A stretch of DNA of 64,000 nt. It comes from Clostridia bacterium. Lineage in GTDB: Bacteria; Bacillota; Clostridia; Christensenellales; Christensenellaceae. The position numbers and the translations under genes are program-made. Numbering within the stretch: the first letter of the stretch is position 1; each line of letters starts with the position of its first letter. Shown piece by piece: positions 32,812 through 42,593 of this stretch. The notes below the pieces were generated by a model that had not been told where the DNA came from, did not search any database, and worked only from the letters and a program-made list of their open reading frames with translations. The stretch covers positions 1-64,000 of the forward strand of contig JAFXKX010000007.1 in assembly GCA_017531505.1 (NCBI GenBank). The letters are read 5' to 3'.

Positions 32812-33546
32812 ATGACACAGGGAATTTACACCATCCTTTCCAATCGATGCATTGCACCCAATGTATATGAAATGGTCCTGCAGGGCGATACTTCCGCCCT
32901 GCGGGCACCCGGTCAGTTTGTCAACATCAAACTGGAGGGATTCTTCCTGCGCCGTCCCATCTCTGTATGTGATTACGACGCATCTACGATCACCATTATT
33001 TATAAAGTAGTCGGCAAAGGTACCGCTTATATGGCCGCGCTGAATACCGGTGCAGAATTGGATGTACTGGTCGGTCTTGGCAACGGCTTTGATACCGCAA
33101 AGAGCGGGGCACAGCCTCTGCTGATCGGCGGCGGTGCCGGCGTCCCCCCCATGTATCATCTGGCGAAACAGTTGCTGGCTCAGGGCAAGCAGCCCATTGC
33201 TATCCTCGGTTTCAATACCGCAGAAGAAATCTTCTATCAGCAGGAATTTGAGGCACTGGGGATCCGCACCATCGTCTGCACCGCAGACGGCAGTGTAGGT
33301 GTGCGTGGTTTTGTCACCGATGCCGTTGCACAGTTATCCGATTATACATTCTATTATGCATGCGGCCCCGAGCCCATGCTCAAAGCATTGTACAATGCAT
33401 GTGCAAGCGATGGCGAACTCAGTTTTGAAGAGCGTATGGGCTGCGGCTTCGGCGCTTGTATGGGCTGCACCTGTAAGACCAAATACGGCAACAAACGTAT
33501 TTGCAAAGACGGTCCCGTTCTGGCAAAGGAGGAAATCATATGGTAA
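32812..33546 (+). CDS. pyrK: Dihydroorotate dehydrogenase B electron-transfer subunit
   Basis: Passes electrons from PyrD flavin to NAD through FAD and a [2Fe-2S] cluster. 244 residues. Seen: FAD-binding [10 protein letters not shown] near residue 45, NAD-binding [16 protein letters not shown] near residue 103 and the cluster cysteines [11 protein letters not shown] with a later ICKDGPV. ATG at 32812 follows AAGGAG. It overlaps pyrD, the normal partner. Confidence 0.96.
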   Translation: MTQGIYTILSNRCIAPNVYEMVLQGDTSALRAPGQFVNIKLEGFFLRRPISVCDYDASTITIIYKVVGKGTAYMAALNTGAELDVLVGLGNGFDTAKSGAQPLLIGGGAGVPPMYHLAKQLLAQGKQPIAILGFNTAEEIFYQQEFEALGIRTIVCTADGSVGVRGFVTDAVAQLSDYTFYYACGPEPMLKALYNACASDGELSFEERMGCGFGACMGCTCKTKYGNKRICKDGPVLAKEEIIW

Positions 33547-34454
33547 AGACACAGGTAACCCTGAGTGGTCTGACACTGGACAACCCCATCATTCCTGCCA
33601 GCGGTACATTCGGCTATGGCTACGAGTTTGCCGAATTGTATGATATCAATATGCTGGGTTCCTTCTCTTTTAAGGGAACCACCCGCGAACCCCGTTATGG
33701 CAATGCCACTCCGCGTATTGCCGAAACTGCCGGCGGTATGCTCAATGCAGTCGGTCTGCAGAATCCCGGCATTGATAAAGTCATTTCTGAGGAACTGCCC
33801 AAACTGGCAACCTGCTTCCACAAGCCGGTCATCGCCAATATCAGCGGTTTTTCTGCAGAAGAATATGCACATTGCTGTGCGCTGATCGACAAACAGCCTC
33901 AGGTAGGGCTGATCGAAGTCAATATCAGCTGCCCCAATGTACACGACGGCGGCATGAGCTTTGGTACTACCCCGGAATCTGCTGCCGCAATTACCAAACT
34001 GGTCAAATCCGTCACCACTAAGCCGGTCTATATGAAACTGAGCCCCAATGTGGCAGATATTGCTGCCATTGCAAAGGCTTGTGAAGAAGCCGGTGCCGAC
34101 GGTATCAGCCTGATCAACACCCTGATGGGTATGCGCATCGATCTGCGCCGCAGACGCCCGCTTTTGGCAAACACCACCGGCGGTCTGTCCGGCAGTGCCA
34201 TCTTCCCGGTTGCACTGCGTATGGTATATCAGGTTTATCAGGCAGTTTCTATCCCCATCATTGGTATGGGTGGTGTCAGCACCGCAGAGGATGTTATCGA
34301 GATGATGCTTGCCGGTGCTACCGCAGTACAGGTTGGTGCCGCCAACTTGGTAGACCCGTTTGTATGTAAAAAAATTATCGAAGAATTGCCCATCGTCATG
34401 AACAGACTGGGAATTTCCGATTTGAATGAAATTATAGGAGGCGCACATTCATGA
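33540..34454 (+). CDS. pyrD: Dihydroorotate dehydrogenase, type 1B catalytic subunit
   Basis: Oxidises dihydroorotate to orotate with FMN; pairs with PyrK to use NAD. 304 residues. Seen: [13 protein letters not shown] near the N-terminus, KGTT near residue 40, EVNISCPNV with active-site Cys near residue 130, MKLSPNV and [19 protein letters not shown] near residue 240. It starts within the last codons of pyrK, with GGAGGAAATC upstream, and overlaps pyrF by four bases. Confidence 0.97.
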   Translation: MVKTQVTLSGLTLDNPIIPASGTFGYGYEFAELYDINMLGSFSFKGTTREPRYGNATPRIAETAGGMLNAVGLQNPGIDKVISEELPKLATCFHKPVIANISGFSAEEYAHCCALIDKQPQVGLIEVNISCPNVHDGGMSFGTTPESAAAITKLVKSVTTKPVYMKLSPNVADIAAIAKACEEAGADGISLINTLMGMRIDLRRRRPLLANTTGGLSGSAIFPVALRMVYQVYQAVSIPIIGMGGVSTAEDVIEMMLAGATAVQVGAANLVDPFVCKKIIEELPIVMNRLGISDLNEIIGGAHS

Positions 34455-35149
34455 ACAGAGATGTAATCATCGCCTGCGACTTCGCCGGCAAAGAACAGAC
34501 CCTTGCTTTTCTGGATAACTTTACCGAAGAAAAGCCTTATGTAAAGATCGGCATGGAACTTTTCTATGCTGCAGGTCCCGAAATCGTTCGCGAGATCAAA
34601 AAACGCGGTCATAAGATCTTCCTGGATCTCAAGCTGCATGATATCCCAAATACCGTAAAGAAATCCATGGCTGTGCTCTCTTCTTTGGATGTAGATATGT
34701 GCAACCTGCACGCAGCCGGCACCATCGCCATGATGGAAGCTGCATTGGAAGGCCTCACTCGACCCGATGGTACCCGTCCCCTGCTGATCGCGGTTACTCA
34801 GCTGACCTCTACCAGCCAGGAGCGTATGGAACAGGATCTGATGATCCAGGCACCCATCGACGAAGTAGTCATGCACTATGCTGAGAACGCAAAAAAAGCA
34901 GGTCTTGACGGCGTAGTATGCTCTCCTTTGGAAGCAGGCAAAGTAAAGGAAGTATGCGGCAGTGAATTCCTCACCATTACCCCCGGCGTACGCTTTGCTG
35001 ACGGCGAAAAGGGAGATCAGGTCCGTGTCACCACCCCTGCCCGTGCAAGAGAGATCGGTTCCGACTATATCGTAGTCGGTCGCCCCATCACACAGGCAGA
35101 AGACCCCGTTGCTGCATACAGAAGATGCGTCAAAGAATTTATCGGCTAA
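34451..35149 (+). CDS. pyrF: Orotidine 5'-phosphate decarboxylase
   Basis: Last step of UMP synthesis. 232 residues. Seen: [11 protein letters not shown] near the start, VKIGMELF, the catalytic [13 protein letters not shown] near residue 58 (Asp-x-Lys-x-x-Asp), CSPLEAG and [10 protein letters not shown] near residue 212. Overlaps pyrD by ATGA, with AGGAGGC upstream. Confidence 0.97.
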   Translation: MNRDVIIACDFAGKEQTLAFLDNFTEEKPYVKIGMELFYAAGPEIVREIKKRGHKIFLDLKLHDIPNTVKKSMAVLSSLDVDMCNLHAAGTIAMMEAALEGLTRPDGTRPLLIAVTQLTSTSQERMEQDLMIQAPIDEVVMHYAENAKKAGLDGVVCSPLEAGKVKEVCGSEFLTITPGVRFADGEKGDQVRVTTPARAREIGSDYIVVGRPITQAEDPVAAYRRCVKEFIG

Positions 35150-35168
35150 TCAATAAGGAGATCCTATC

Positions 35169-35807
35169 ATGAAAAGAGAAGTTGCAAAGCACCTGCTTTC
35201 TATTAACGCTGTATTTTTCCGTCCCAACGAACCCTTTACCTGGGCAAGCGGCATCAAGAGTCCCGTATACTGCGACAACCGTCTGATCCTGACCTCTCCC
35301 GAGGCAAGAAACTGTGTTGAGCAGGCAATCGCTACCACCGTTTCCGAAAAATATCCGGAATGCGAAGTATTGATGGGCACCAGCACTGCAGGTATCGCCC
35401 ACGCAGCCATCGCTGCACATATTCTGGGCATGCCCATGGGTTATGTTCGCGGCAGCGCAAAAGACCACGGTCGTCAGAACCGTATCGAAGGCAAGCTGGA
35501 AGCAGGTCAGAAAGTTGTTGTTGTAGAAGACCTGATCTCTACCGGCGGCAGCGTAATTGATGTAGTGGAAGCACTGCGTGAGGCAGGCGCTGAAGTACTG
35601 GGTATCGTCAGCATCTTCACCTACGGTATGCAGAAGGGTCTGGATCGTTTGGCTGCAGCAAATGTAGAAAATACCAGCCTGACCGATTTCGATACCATTG
35701 CACAGGTAGCTGCAGATTGTGGCTATATCCAGCCTGAAGATATCGCACGCTTGATCGCATTCCGCAACAATCCTTCCGATGAAAGTTGGATCGGAGGCAA
35801 CAAATGA
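35169..35807 (+). CDS. pyrE: Orotate phosphoribosyltransferase
   Basis: Joins orotate and PRPP to OMP. 212 residues. Seen: [16 protein letters not shown] near residue 19 and the PRPP loop [13 protein letters not shown] near residue 117. AAGGAG upstream. Its stop overlaps the pyrB start, so the order pyrF-pyrE-pyrB is translationally linked. Confidence 0.97.
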   Translation: MKREVAKHLLSINAVFFRPNEPFTWASGIKSPVYCDNRLILTSPEARNCVEQAIATTVSEKYPECEVLMGTSTAGIAHAAIAAHILGMPMGYVRGSAKDHGRQNRIEGKLEAGQKVVVVEDLISTGGSVIDVVEALREAGAEVLGIVSIFTYGMQKGLDRLAAANVENTSLTDFDTIAQVAADCGYIQPEDIARLIAFRNNPSDESWIGGNK

Positions 35808-36718
35808 GAAGTCTGATCGATATTCTCGAGCTGTCTACGCAGGAGATCGATGAACTTGTAGCTGTTGCAGAAGATATCATTGCAAATCCCGTTAAATACA
35901 GTGAAAAGTGCCACGGCAAGAAACTGGCAACCCTGTTCTTTGAGCCCTCTACCCGTACCCGCCTCAGTTTTGAAGCAGCTATGTACGAATTGGGCGGTAA
36001 TGTACTGGGCTTCTCCGAAGCATCCAGCAGTTCTGCATCCAAGGGCGAAAGCGTAGCAGATACTGCCCGCATCGTAAGCGGTTATGCAGATATCATCGCT
36101 ATGCGTCATCCCAAGGAGGGTGCACCGCTGGTAGCTTCTATGTATGCAGATGTTCCGATCATCAATGCCGGTGACGGCGGTCATAACCACCCCACCCAGA
36201 CTTTGACCGACCTGCTCACCATTCACCGCGAAAAAGGCAGATTCGACAATCTGACCATCGGTTTGTGCGGCGACCTGAAGTTTGGCCGTACCGTACACTC
36301 TCTGATCGGTGCTATGAGCAGATACTCCAATATCAAGTTCGTACTCATCTCTCCCAACGAACTGAAAGTACCGGATTATATCCGCAACGATATTCTGATC
36401 AAAAAGGGAATGGATTTCGAAGAAACCGCTTCTCTGGAAGATGCAATGCCCAAACTGGACATTTTGTATATGACCCGTATCCAGCGCGAGCGTTTCTTCA
36501 ACGAAGCAGAATATCTCCGTCTGAAAGACAGTTATATTCTGGATACAGATAAGCTGCGCACCGCCAAGAAGGATATGTGCATCTTGCATCCCCTGCCCCG
36601 TGTAAACGAAATTTCCACCGCAGTGGATGACGATCCCCGTGCTGCATACTTCCGTCAGGCACGGAACGGCAAGTACATCCGTATGGCACTGATCATGAAA
36701 TTACTGGAGGTTAAATAA
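35804..36718 (+). CDS. pyrB: Aspartate carbamoyltransferase catalytic chain
   Basis: Joins carbamoyl phosphate to aspartate. 304 residues. Seen: [13 protein letters not shown] near residue 46, a SSSASKGES loop near residue 75, [14 protein letters not shown] near residue 125 and LHPLPR near residue 263. ATG at 35804 follows GGAGGC and overlaps the pyrE stop. The regulatory chain is encoded three bases downstream. Confidence 0.98.
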   Translation: MRSLIDILELSTQEIDELVAVAEDIIANPVKYSEKCHGKKLATLFFEPSTRTRLSFEAAMYELGGNVLGFSEASSSSASKGESVADTARIVSGYADIIAMRHPKEGAPLVASMYADVPIINAGDGGHNHPTQTLTDLLTIHREKGRFDNLTIGLCGDLKFGRTVHSLIGAMSRYSNIKFVLISPNELKVPDYIRNDILIKKGMDFEETASLEDAMPKLDILYMTRIQRERFFNEAEYLRLKDSYILDTDKLRTAKKDMCILHPLPRVNEISTAVDDDPRAAYFRQARNGKYIRMALIMKLLEVK

Positions 36719-36720
36719 GC

Positions 36721-37161
36721 ATGAACGTAGATTCCATCCAGAACGGTTATGTAATCGATCATATTCGTGTAGGCAAGGCCATGGAGATCTATCATGCATT
36801 GGATCTCGGCAAACTGGATTGCTCCGTTGCCATTCTTGTGAATGTCCCCAGCTCCAGAATGGGCCGCAAGGATATCATCAAGATCGATAAACTGATCAAC
36901 CTCAACTTTGATGTATTGGGATATATCGATCCCAATCTCACCGTCAATACCATTACCAACAATAATGTCAGCAAGCGCCGCATGGTTATGCCCAAAGAAT
37001 TGAAGAATGTGATCACTTGCGCGAATCCCCGCTGCATCACCTCTATCGAGCAGGAATTGCCGCAGGTATTCAAACTGACCGATCCTGTAAAGCATACCTA
37101 TCGCTGCATTTATTGCGAAGTGGAAGCACCCAAGATCGATTACACAGCAATCAAACACTAA
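36721..37161 (+). CDS. pyrI: Aspartate carbamoyltransferase regulatory chain
   Basis: Binds nucleotide effectors and zinc, and forms the allosteric dodecamer with PyrB. 146 residues. Seen: N-terminal GYVIDHIRVGKAMEIYHAL allosteric fold and the zinc cysteines CANPRC (near residue 100) and CIYC (near residue 125). It ends the pyr operon. Its presence implies feedback control of this UMP pathway at the enzyme level. Confidence 0.96.
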   Translation: MNVDSIQNGYVIDHIRVGKAMEIYHALDLGKLDCSVAILVNVPSSRMGRKDIIKIDKLINLNFDVLGYIDPNLTVNTITNNNVSKRRMVMPKELKNVITCANPRCITSIEQELPQVFKLTDPVKHTYRCIYCEVEAPKIDYTAIKH

Positions 37162-37169
37162 CCTTCTGT

Positions 37170-37195
37170 AAAGCGGCTGTATCAGCCGCTTTATT
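37170..37195 (+). terminator. Terminator at end of pyr operon
   Basis: AAAGCGGCTG (37170-37179) pairs with CAGCCGCTTT (37183-37192) over a three-base loop. The following TTTATTCC is a weak U-tract, so some read-through to the GrpB gene is possible. Confidence 0.7.
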
Positions 37196-37216
37196 CCATT
37201 ATCTATGGAGTACATT

Positions 37217-37732
37217 ATGCGTACAAGAGATATTATCGTACTGCCCTATGACCCTGCGTGGGCAATCGCCTTTGCAGAATTACAGCAATTACTTTGTACT
37301 GCTTTGCAGGATACGATCCTGCGTATCGAGCACGTCGGCAGCACCTCTGTACCGGGTATGTGGGCCAAACCCATTCTGGATATCGATATCGTCATCGATT
37401 CTGATACATTGTTACCTGCAGTTATCGATCGCTTGACGGCATTGGGGTATGTTTATGAAGGCGATCTGGGCATTACCGATCGGCATGCCTTCCGGTACGA
37501 TGTAAATCCCATCGCTATGGAGCATCATTTGTATGTATGCCCTGCCTATTCTGCAGAATTGCACCGGCATATTACTTTTCGTGATCATCTGCGCAGCAAT
37601 GCCGCGGCACGTAATGCTTACAGTGATGTAAAACGGCAGGCAGCACAACGATATCCCCATGATATAGATGGCTATATCGCGTATAAATCCGCCATCATTA
37701 CGCAGCTCTATCAGCAATGCGGACTATGCTGA
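37217..37732 (+). CDS. GrpB family protein (UPF0157)
   Basis: A 171-residue member of the GrpB/UPF0157 family, related to nucleotidyltransferases; also found fused to dephospho-CoA kinase in some bacteria. Seen: VLPYDPAWAIAFAE near the start, IEHVGSTSVPGMWAKPILDIDIVI near residue 35 (GSTS and Asp-x-Asp nucleotidyltransferase-like), RYDVNPIAMEHHLYVC and FRDHLR near residue 120. The exact activity is not known. ATG at 37217 follows GGAG. Possibly transcribed with deoC, 33 bases downstream. Confidence 0.88.
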   Translation: MRTRDIIVLPYDPAWAIAFAELQQLLCTALQDTILRIEHVGSTSVPGMWAKPILDIDIVIDSDTLLPAVIDRLTALGYVYEGDLGITDRHAFRYDVNPIAMEHHLYVCPAYSAELHRHITFRDHLRSNAAARNAYSDVKRQAAQRYPHDIDGYIAYKSAIITQLYQQCGLC

Positions 37733-37765
37733 AATTTCGTACTGTCTTATTTAAGGAGAATTATT

Positions 37766-38431
37766 ATGATCGATAAAAACAATATTCTTTCTATTATTGA
37801 CCACACACTGCTCAAGGCAGATGCCAGCAAAGAGCAAATCATACAACTGTGTCAGGAAGCCATTCATTACGGCGCAGCCACAGTATTTACCCACGGTTTC
37901 TATACCCCCTTGGTGGCAGAGCAGCTGGCAGGCAGCAATGTTAAGGTCGGTGTAACTGCAGGCTTCCCTTACGGCGCTCAGCCCCCGGAAGTCAAGGCAT
38001 TTGAGGCACGCACCTCCATCGCACAAGGTGCACAGGAAGTAGATATCGTGCTCAATATCGGCGCTATGAAATCCAAGGAGTTTGATATCGTTTATCGTGA
38101 TATCTGCGGCGTACGCGAAGCTTGCACCGATGGCGTAATCCTCAAAGTCATTTTGGAAAACTGCCTTCTGACCCGCGAAGAAAAGATCCGCGCTTGCGAG
38201 ATCTGCGTTAAGGCAGGCGTTGACTTTGTCAAAACCTCTACCGGTTTGTCTACCGGTGGTGCCACGCTGGAGGATGTTCGCCTGATGCGTGAAGTCGTCG
38301 GCAACAAAGCAAAAGTCAAGGCAGCAGGCGGTATCCGCACACTGGAAAGTGCTTTGGCTATGGTAGAAGCCGGCGCAGACCGTATCGGCACCAGCAGTAT
38401 GCTGGCCATTGCAAAAGAACTCTGCAAATAA
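37766..38431 (+). CDS. deoC: Deoxyribose-phosphate aldolase
   Basis: Splits deoxyribose 5-phosphate to acetaldehyde and glyceraldehyde 3-phosphate. 221 residues. Seen: IDHTLLKADAS near residue 10, VTAGFPYGA near residue 63, EVDIVLNIGA near residue 92 and the Schiff-base Lys in DFVKTSTGLSTGGAT near residue 154, then KAAGGIRT near residue 187. AAGGAG upstream. A terminator follows. Its position after the pyr genes suits deoxynucleoside salvage, though no deoxynucleoside phosphorylase is in the window. Confidence 0.97.
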   Translation: MIDKNNILSIIDHTLLKADASKEQIIQLCQEAIHYGAATVFTHGFYTPLVAEQLAGSNVKVGVTAGFPYGAQPPEVKAFEARTSIAQGAQEVDIVLNIGAMKSKEFDIVYRDICGVREACTDGVILKVILENCLLTREEKIRACEICVKAGVDFVKTSTGLSTGGATLEDVRLMREVVGNKAKVKAAGGIRTLESALAMVEAGADRIGTSSMLAIAKELCK

Positions 38432-38441
38432 GGATCCATAT

Positions 38442-38472
38442 AAAAAAGCAGCAGTGATATGCTGCTTTTTTT
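38442..38472 (+). terminator. Terminator of deoC
   Basis: AAAAAAGCAGCA pairs with TGCTGCTTTTTTT over a short loop. Confidence 0.85.
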
Positions 38473-38533
38473 ATTCTCCATCCCTATATTGTGTGATATA
38501 CTGAAAGCAATCTATTTTCAAAAAGAGGTCTTT

Positions 38534-40375
38534 ATGAAAAAGAATTTTTTAAAAACACCTTCCATACTTCTAACCTTGACTTCCCTGATCTATCTCGGCT
38601 ATACATTGGCTATGGGATTTGTCATTCCCTATGCCGGACTGAGCATCAACAGTTTGATCCTGCCCGCTTGTTATGCGGCATTGGGTATCTGGGGGTATTT
38701 CCTTTCTCTCCAGCCCGGCAGAGATACGCTGGATGAAACCATGACTTTGTTATTCAAGATTTTCCCCGCACTATTGGGCGGTTATGCAGTGATCGGGTAT
38801 CTCCGCAGTTTCTTTGTTTTTGGCGGTGCAGACTCCTGGACTGTATTGACCGGATTGTTCGGTTCTCTGATGAACCTCAATAACTTTGCCCGTATGATCT
38901 CCTGCTTTATGCTGCTGCAGCGCGCCCTCTCCAAAAAGCAGGATAAACCTGTCCGCTGTATCTTGCTGTGGATGGCAATCGGTGTGTATGCAATGTTTAC
39001 TATCATGTATGCATTGGTCAGAACCGGCGATGCTTCTTCTACGATAATCAGTTTCATCATGATGGCTGTCATCGGCTTTATCGTTTATTACTTCGGCTAT
39101 GTCAAGCCTACCGTCAGAAAGATCGAGCGCTCCGGCGGCTACTGGAAGCCCCAGAAAAACGCTATCTTTACCACGCCCGTACTGTATCTGCTCATTGGCG
39201 GTATCGTTTGCCTGATCGGCAGTTTCATTGTACGTCCCCGCACGCAAGCACCTGACTTTGCCGGGATCGGCATCGGCTTGGCCGGCATGGGCACCGTGAT
39301 CGCCATCAGCAAAAAACGCCGACTGCAGGTCAAAAACTACAGCGTTATCGATATTCCTGCAAATTGGCCTGCTGATTGCTTCCGCGAGGATTATAAAGGC
39401 GGTATTGGCGCCAATACCATCAAACCGATCAACAGCAGCGAACTCCGCTTCTATCAGACATGCGTAAATGCAGGGATTAACAACATAGACAGCGAATCCG
39501 GTTTTGCCAAAGCAGAACTGATCGCCCAACAGACCAACCTGAAGGGGGATGTTCGCCAATCCTTTATCAGAGGCGAACAGGATGCGCAGCTCAACCGCAG
39601 TGCTGCCGAGCGTAAAGAACAGGATGCTGCATTGCGCGATACCCGCATCAAGGAGTATGAATTGCTTCGTCAGACCCTTACCTACTATGGACTGCACGGT
39701 ACCGAAAAACGCAAGGCCATGCTGGAAGCACTGCGTAAGCAGAGCATTTCCGATGCACGTAATGCCGATATGGCAAAACGCTTTGTCATTAACAGCACCC
39801 AACAGAAGGAAGTGGATTGGGCAGTAATAGGCGGCGCCGCATCCGGTATCGGTGGTTTTGGAGCAGGCCTTGCCGCTGCAATGGATGCTCAGGCCAAAAA
39901 TGCCGAAATCCGCGCACAGAATGCCCGTAATATGCCGCTGACCATGGCAGGTGTCGCTTATTATAACGGACAGGCTGCCACCGCGGCAGAACGTACTGCA
40001 AGCATCAATGCACAGCTGCAGGCGCTGACTACCAAGCTTGTCGGTAAAGATACGACCGAAACGGTATTTGCTCAGCTGCACATCTCTGACCCGACTTGTG
40101 CCACTACCGAAACAGGCGCAGTTGTTGTAGAAGCTACGTTCTCCATGGATCCTGCCTATCGCATCTATGGCGATATTACTCCGGTACTGGACGGTTGTGT
40201 AGCGGCACGTATTTTGCAGAACGGAGAACACGTAGGCAGTGCATACTTTGTATTCCCGCTTGATGGTATAGCCGGCGAAACTCGTCTGCAGGCCATCTGT
40301 ACCAAAACTACAAATACCCTTGCACAGTACTCTATCCGCTTTGAAGCGGTAGATCTCTGGGCAATGGAGAAATAA
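38534..40375 (+). CDS. Orphan membrane protein with long soluble C-terminal domain
   Basis: 613 residues, not recognised. The first ~260 residues hold seven or eight hydrophobic helices; around residues 262-310 comes a basic stretch (SKKRRLQVKNY). The following ~300 residues are soluble: a helical, Gln/Arg/Ala-rich middle (RQSFIRGEQDAQLNRSAAER), a glycine-rich segment (GGAASGIGGFGAGLAAAM, near residue 435) and a beta-rich C-terminus (VVVEATFSMDPAYRIYG). ATG at 38534 follows AAAGAGG. It stands alone between deoC and LTA synthase, each separated by a terminator. Confidence 0.75.
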   Translation: MKKNFLKTPSILLTLTSLIYLGYTLAMGFVIPYAGLSINSLILPACYAALGIWGYFLSLQPGRDTLDETMTLLFKIFPALLGGYAVIGYLRSFFVFGGADSWTVLTGLFGSLMNLNNFARMISCFMLLQRALSKKQDKPVRCILLWMAIGVYAMFTIMYALVRTGDASSTIISFIMMAVIGFIVYYFGYVKPTVRKIERSGGYWKPQKNAIFTTPVLYLLIGGIVCLIGSFIVRPRTQAPDFAGIGIGLAGMGTVIAISKKRRLQVKNYSVIDIPANWPADCFREDYKGGIGANTIKPINSSELRFYQTCVNAGINNIDSESGFAKAELIAQQTNLKGDVRQSFIRGEQDAQLNRSAAERKEQDAALRDTRIKEYELLRQTLTYYGLHGTEKRKAMLEALRKQSISDARNADMAKRFVINSTQQKEVDWAVIGGAASGIGGFGAGLAAAMDAQAKNAEIRAQNARNMPLTMAGVAYYNGQAATAAERTASINAQLQALTTKLVGKDTTETVFAQLHISDPTCATTETGAVVVEATFSMDPAYRIYGDITPVLDGCVAARILQNGEHVGSAYFVFPLDGIAGETRLQAICTKTTNTLAQYSIRFEAVDLWAMEK

Positions 40376-40388
40376 TAATATTGCGCAA

Positions 40389-40424
40389 TAAAAAAGCGAC
40401 CTGTTTGCATAGGCCGCTTTTTTA
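40389..40424. terminator. Bidirectional terminator
   Basis: AAAAAGCGACCT pairs with AGGCCGCTTTTT (one mismatch) around GTTTGCAT, between convergent genes. Confidence 0.8.
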
Positions 40425-40429
40425 TTGCT

Positions 40430-42478
40430 TTATTTTTTGTCTTTTGCAAATCCGTAATAGAACGCTTCGTCTCTGTGCGCGCTGTCAAACAGATTATTAT
40501 ACTGCAGCAGCTGATAGTGCCGCAAAATCTCACTCTCCTGCAGCACATCTTTGGGTGCAAGATAGTTTCCTTCCGTATCCACACAGATCTTGGAGGATAC
40601 TACCGGATATTCCTGCCGCAGTTCCATCAAGAACTCGTTATACGCCGGCAGATCTACGCCTGCCAGGTCCATAACCATGCTGGACAGATAGTTTGCACTG
40701 ATATATTCTGTGTTTTCCAGATCCATATCCATCTCGTAATTACTCCAGATGATATACGGCACAGTATACAATTTGGATACATCCTCCAGAGAGTCGCTCA
40801 GATCACTGCTCAACCAATCCAGAAAAGCATTCATATCGCCGGGCTGATGATCACCAAACATTACGATGATCGTCGGTTCTTCTTCCTTTTCGAAATATTC
40901 TATCAGATACTTGAAAGCCGAGTCGGATTGTTTCATCAAAGACAGATACACTTCTGCATTGACCGAACCTTCCTGTCCTTTGAAATCATCCACGGTGATG
41001 CGGGTGCCAAAATCATAATCCGTAGAATACCCCGAGTGATTCTGCATCGTTACATTAAATATAAAGAACGGTTGGTCATTCTGCTTCTGCTTTTCGTATT
41101 GTTCGATCAGGTACTGATAGTTGGCATAGTCTGTTACCAACCGCAATCTGCCCTTCTGTGCATACGAAGGATACTCATCTATGCTGTCAAAACGATCAAA
41201 GCCCAGCAGCGGATATACTGTGGAACGCCGCCAGCCTGTCGCATAATACGGATGGGCTGCCATCACTTCATAGCCGGCATTTTGCATGATCCAAGCCATG
41301 GAGGGCATATCTTTATTGATATATTGCTGATAAGGCAGGCAGGAAGCCGGTAAAAATGCATGGGAGCTGCCTGTCAAAAATTCAAACTCGGTATTGCAGG
41401 TACCGCCGCCTTTGATAGAAGCAATCATATTTCCCTTGATACAGTTTTCTGTCAGGCTGTTGTAATACGGGAAATACTCTTCATTGGTATCAAAATCCCG
41501 GATGACAGACAAATCGGAAAACGCCTCATTCATAATGACGATCACATTGGGTTTGGCTTCTGTTGTACCATCCTGCGTATCTTTGTATTCCAGCTGAATA
41601 CCTTCGATCATTTCCAGTCCGTAATCTTCGGGTTTTTCTACCTGAGATTTGCGGATATAGATCATGAACTGCATCAGTTCTCCATTGGCATTGCAGCTCT
41701 TGATCGTATTCCAGTAGCTGATGGATGTTCCGCAATTCAGCAGCGCATCTGTACAGATGCATAAGAACAATGTAAATGCCACTACTGCTGTACCGCAGAT
41801 TCTGGTCAGGATCGTCACCTTTTTATCAATATTCTTATAAGTCATATGCCCCGCTATAGCAAAGTTTAGCAAGAACGGCAGCAATCCCAAAAATGTTTCC
41901 GGCGTTATCTCATAAGACATCTGCTGTAATACGCTCATTGCTGTCTGTGTAGCAAAGATATCGTTAGGCAGGAAAGGCGTTCCCCGGAACAAGAATACCA
42001 GATGATTGACCAAAGCCAATGCAAAGCAAACAATATTGCCGAAAATAATTGCACCGCGGAACCGATTGGTGATCACATATCCCAACAGGTAAATGACCAG
42101 TATCAATCCCCAGTTTACAAACAACGCCTGGATCTCTTCCTTGATAATATCATTAAACCCAAGCATCTCGATCTGATAATAAGATAAAAAGGCTGCCACT
42201 ACCGTAAGTGCAATATGATACACCAGAGTCTGCCTTTTGTTCAGATTTTTGATACGGAAAAACGCAGCAAAGGCCAACAGCAGAAAATAGATCGCGGTAT
42301 AGGCCACATCCCACCAACGGATGCCTTTACGCCATTCTTCGTATACCTTCCACTGCGTCCCCGCAAAGATCAACAGTCCGATACACAGCACAGCCCAGAC
42401 ATAGGTGGAGTGTTTCTTCCCGACAAAGCAGATCTTGGGACGCCGCTGTAATTCTTGTGTTTCCTGTATTGTTTCCAT
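40430..42478 (-). CDS. LTA synthase family sulfatase (glycerophosphate transferase)
   Basis: 682 residues. About five membrane helices fill the first ~245 residues; the extracellular sulfatase-fold domain starts near residue 308. Metal and catalytic residues: Glu318 (IMNEAFSD), nucleophile Thr360 in GGGTCNTEFEFLTG, and MFGDHQP near residue 545. The family polymerises glycerophosphate from phosphatidylglycerol or decorates surface polymers. The first ~25 residues are an atypical cytoplasmic extension. No other teichoic-acid gene adjoins it. Good start with GAGG upstream. Confidence 0.88.
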   Translation of the reverse strand: METIQETQELQRRPKICFVGKKHSTYVWAVLCIGLLIFAGTQWKVYEEWRKGIRWWDVAYTAIYFLLLAFAAFFRIKNLNKRQTLVYHIALTVVAAFLSYYQIEMLGFNDIIKEEIQALFVNWGLILVIYLLGYVITNRFRGAIIFGNIVCFALALVNHLVFLFRGTPFLPNDIFATQTAMSVLQQMSYEITPETFLGLLPFLLNFAIAGHMTYKNIDKKVTILTRICGTAVVAFTLFLCICTDALLNCGTSISYWNTIKSCNANGELMQFMIYIRKSQVEKPEDYGLEMIEGIQLEYKDTQDGTTEAKPNVIVIMNEAFSDLSVIRDFDTNEEYFPYYNSLTENCIKGNMIASIKGGGTCNTEFEFLTGSSHAFLPASCLPYQQYINKDMPSMAWIMQNAGYEVMAAHPYYATGWRRSTVYPLLGFDRFDSIDEYPSYAQKGRLRLVTDYANYQYLIEQYEKQKQNDQPFFIFNVTMQNHSGYSTDYDFGTRITVDDFKGQEGSVNAEVYLSLMKQSDSAFKYLIEYFEKEEEPTIIVMFGDHQPGDMNAFLDWLSSDLSDSLEDVSKLYTVPYIIWSNYEMDMDLENTEYISANYLSSMVMDLAGVDLPAYNEFLMELRQEYPVVSSKICVDTEGNYLAPKDVLQESEILRHYQLLQYNNLFDSAHRDEAFYYGFAKDKK

Positions 42479-42521
42479 AAATCTATATACCTCGATAATT
42501 CGGCTCTATTTCAATGAACAA

Positions 42522-42550
42522 TTGCATTATATCGCATTTTGCAGTATAAT
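42522..42550 (+). promoter_or_regulatory. Promoter of PhnP-like gene, facing LTA synthase promoter
   Basis: TTGCAT (42522-42527), 17-base spacer, TATAAT (42545-42550). On the minus strand the overlapping ATTATA (42526-42531) is a TATAAT that can serve the divergent LTA synthase gene, so the two promoters occupy the same DNA and probably compete. Confidence 0.65.
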
Positions 42551-42593
42551 TCACCTAAAACATTGTGAATTTTGTCAAGGAAGATCATTATTT

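Noticed and set aside
29598..32813. A 1071-codon open frame on the strand opposite carB, without stop codons
   Set aside because: Its protein is rich in Cys, Tyr, Phe and Gln in the pattern of a reverse-complement shadow, has no recognisable domain, and carB is fully conserved; it results from codon bias.
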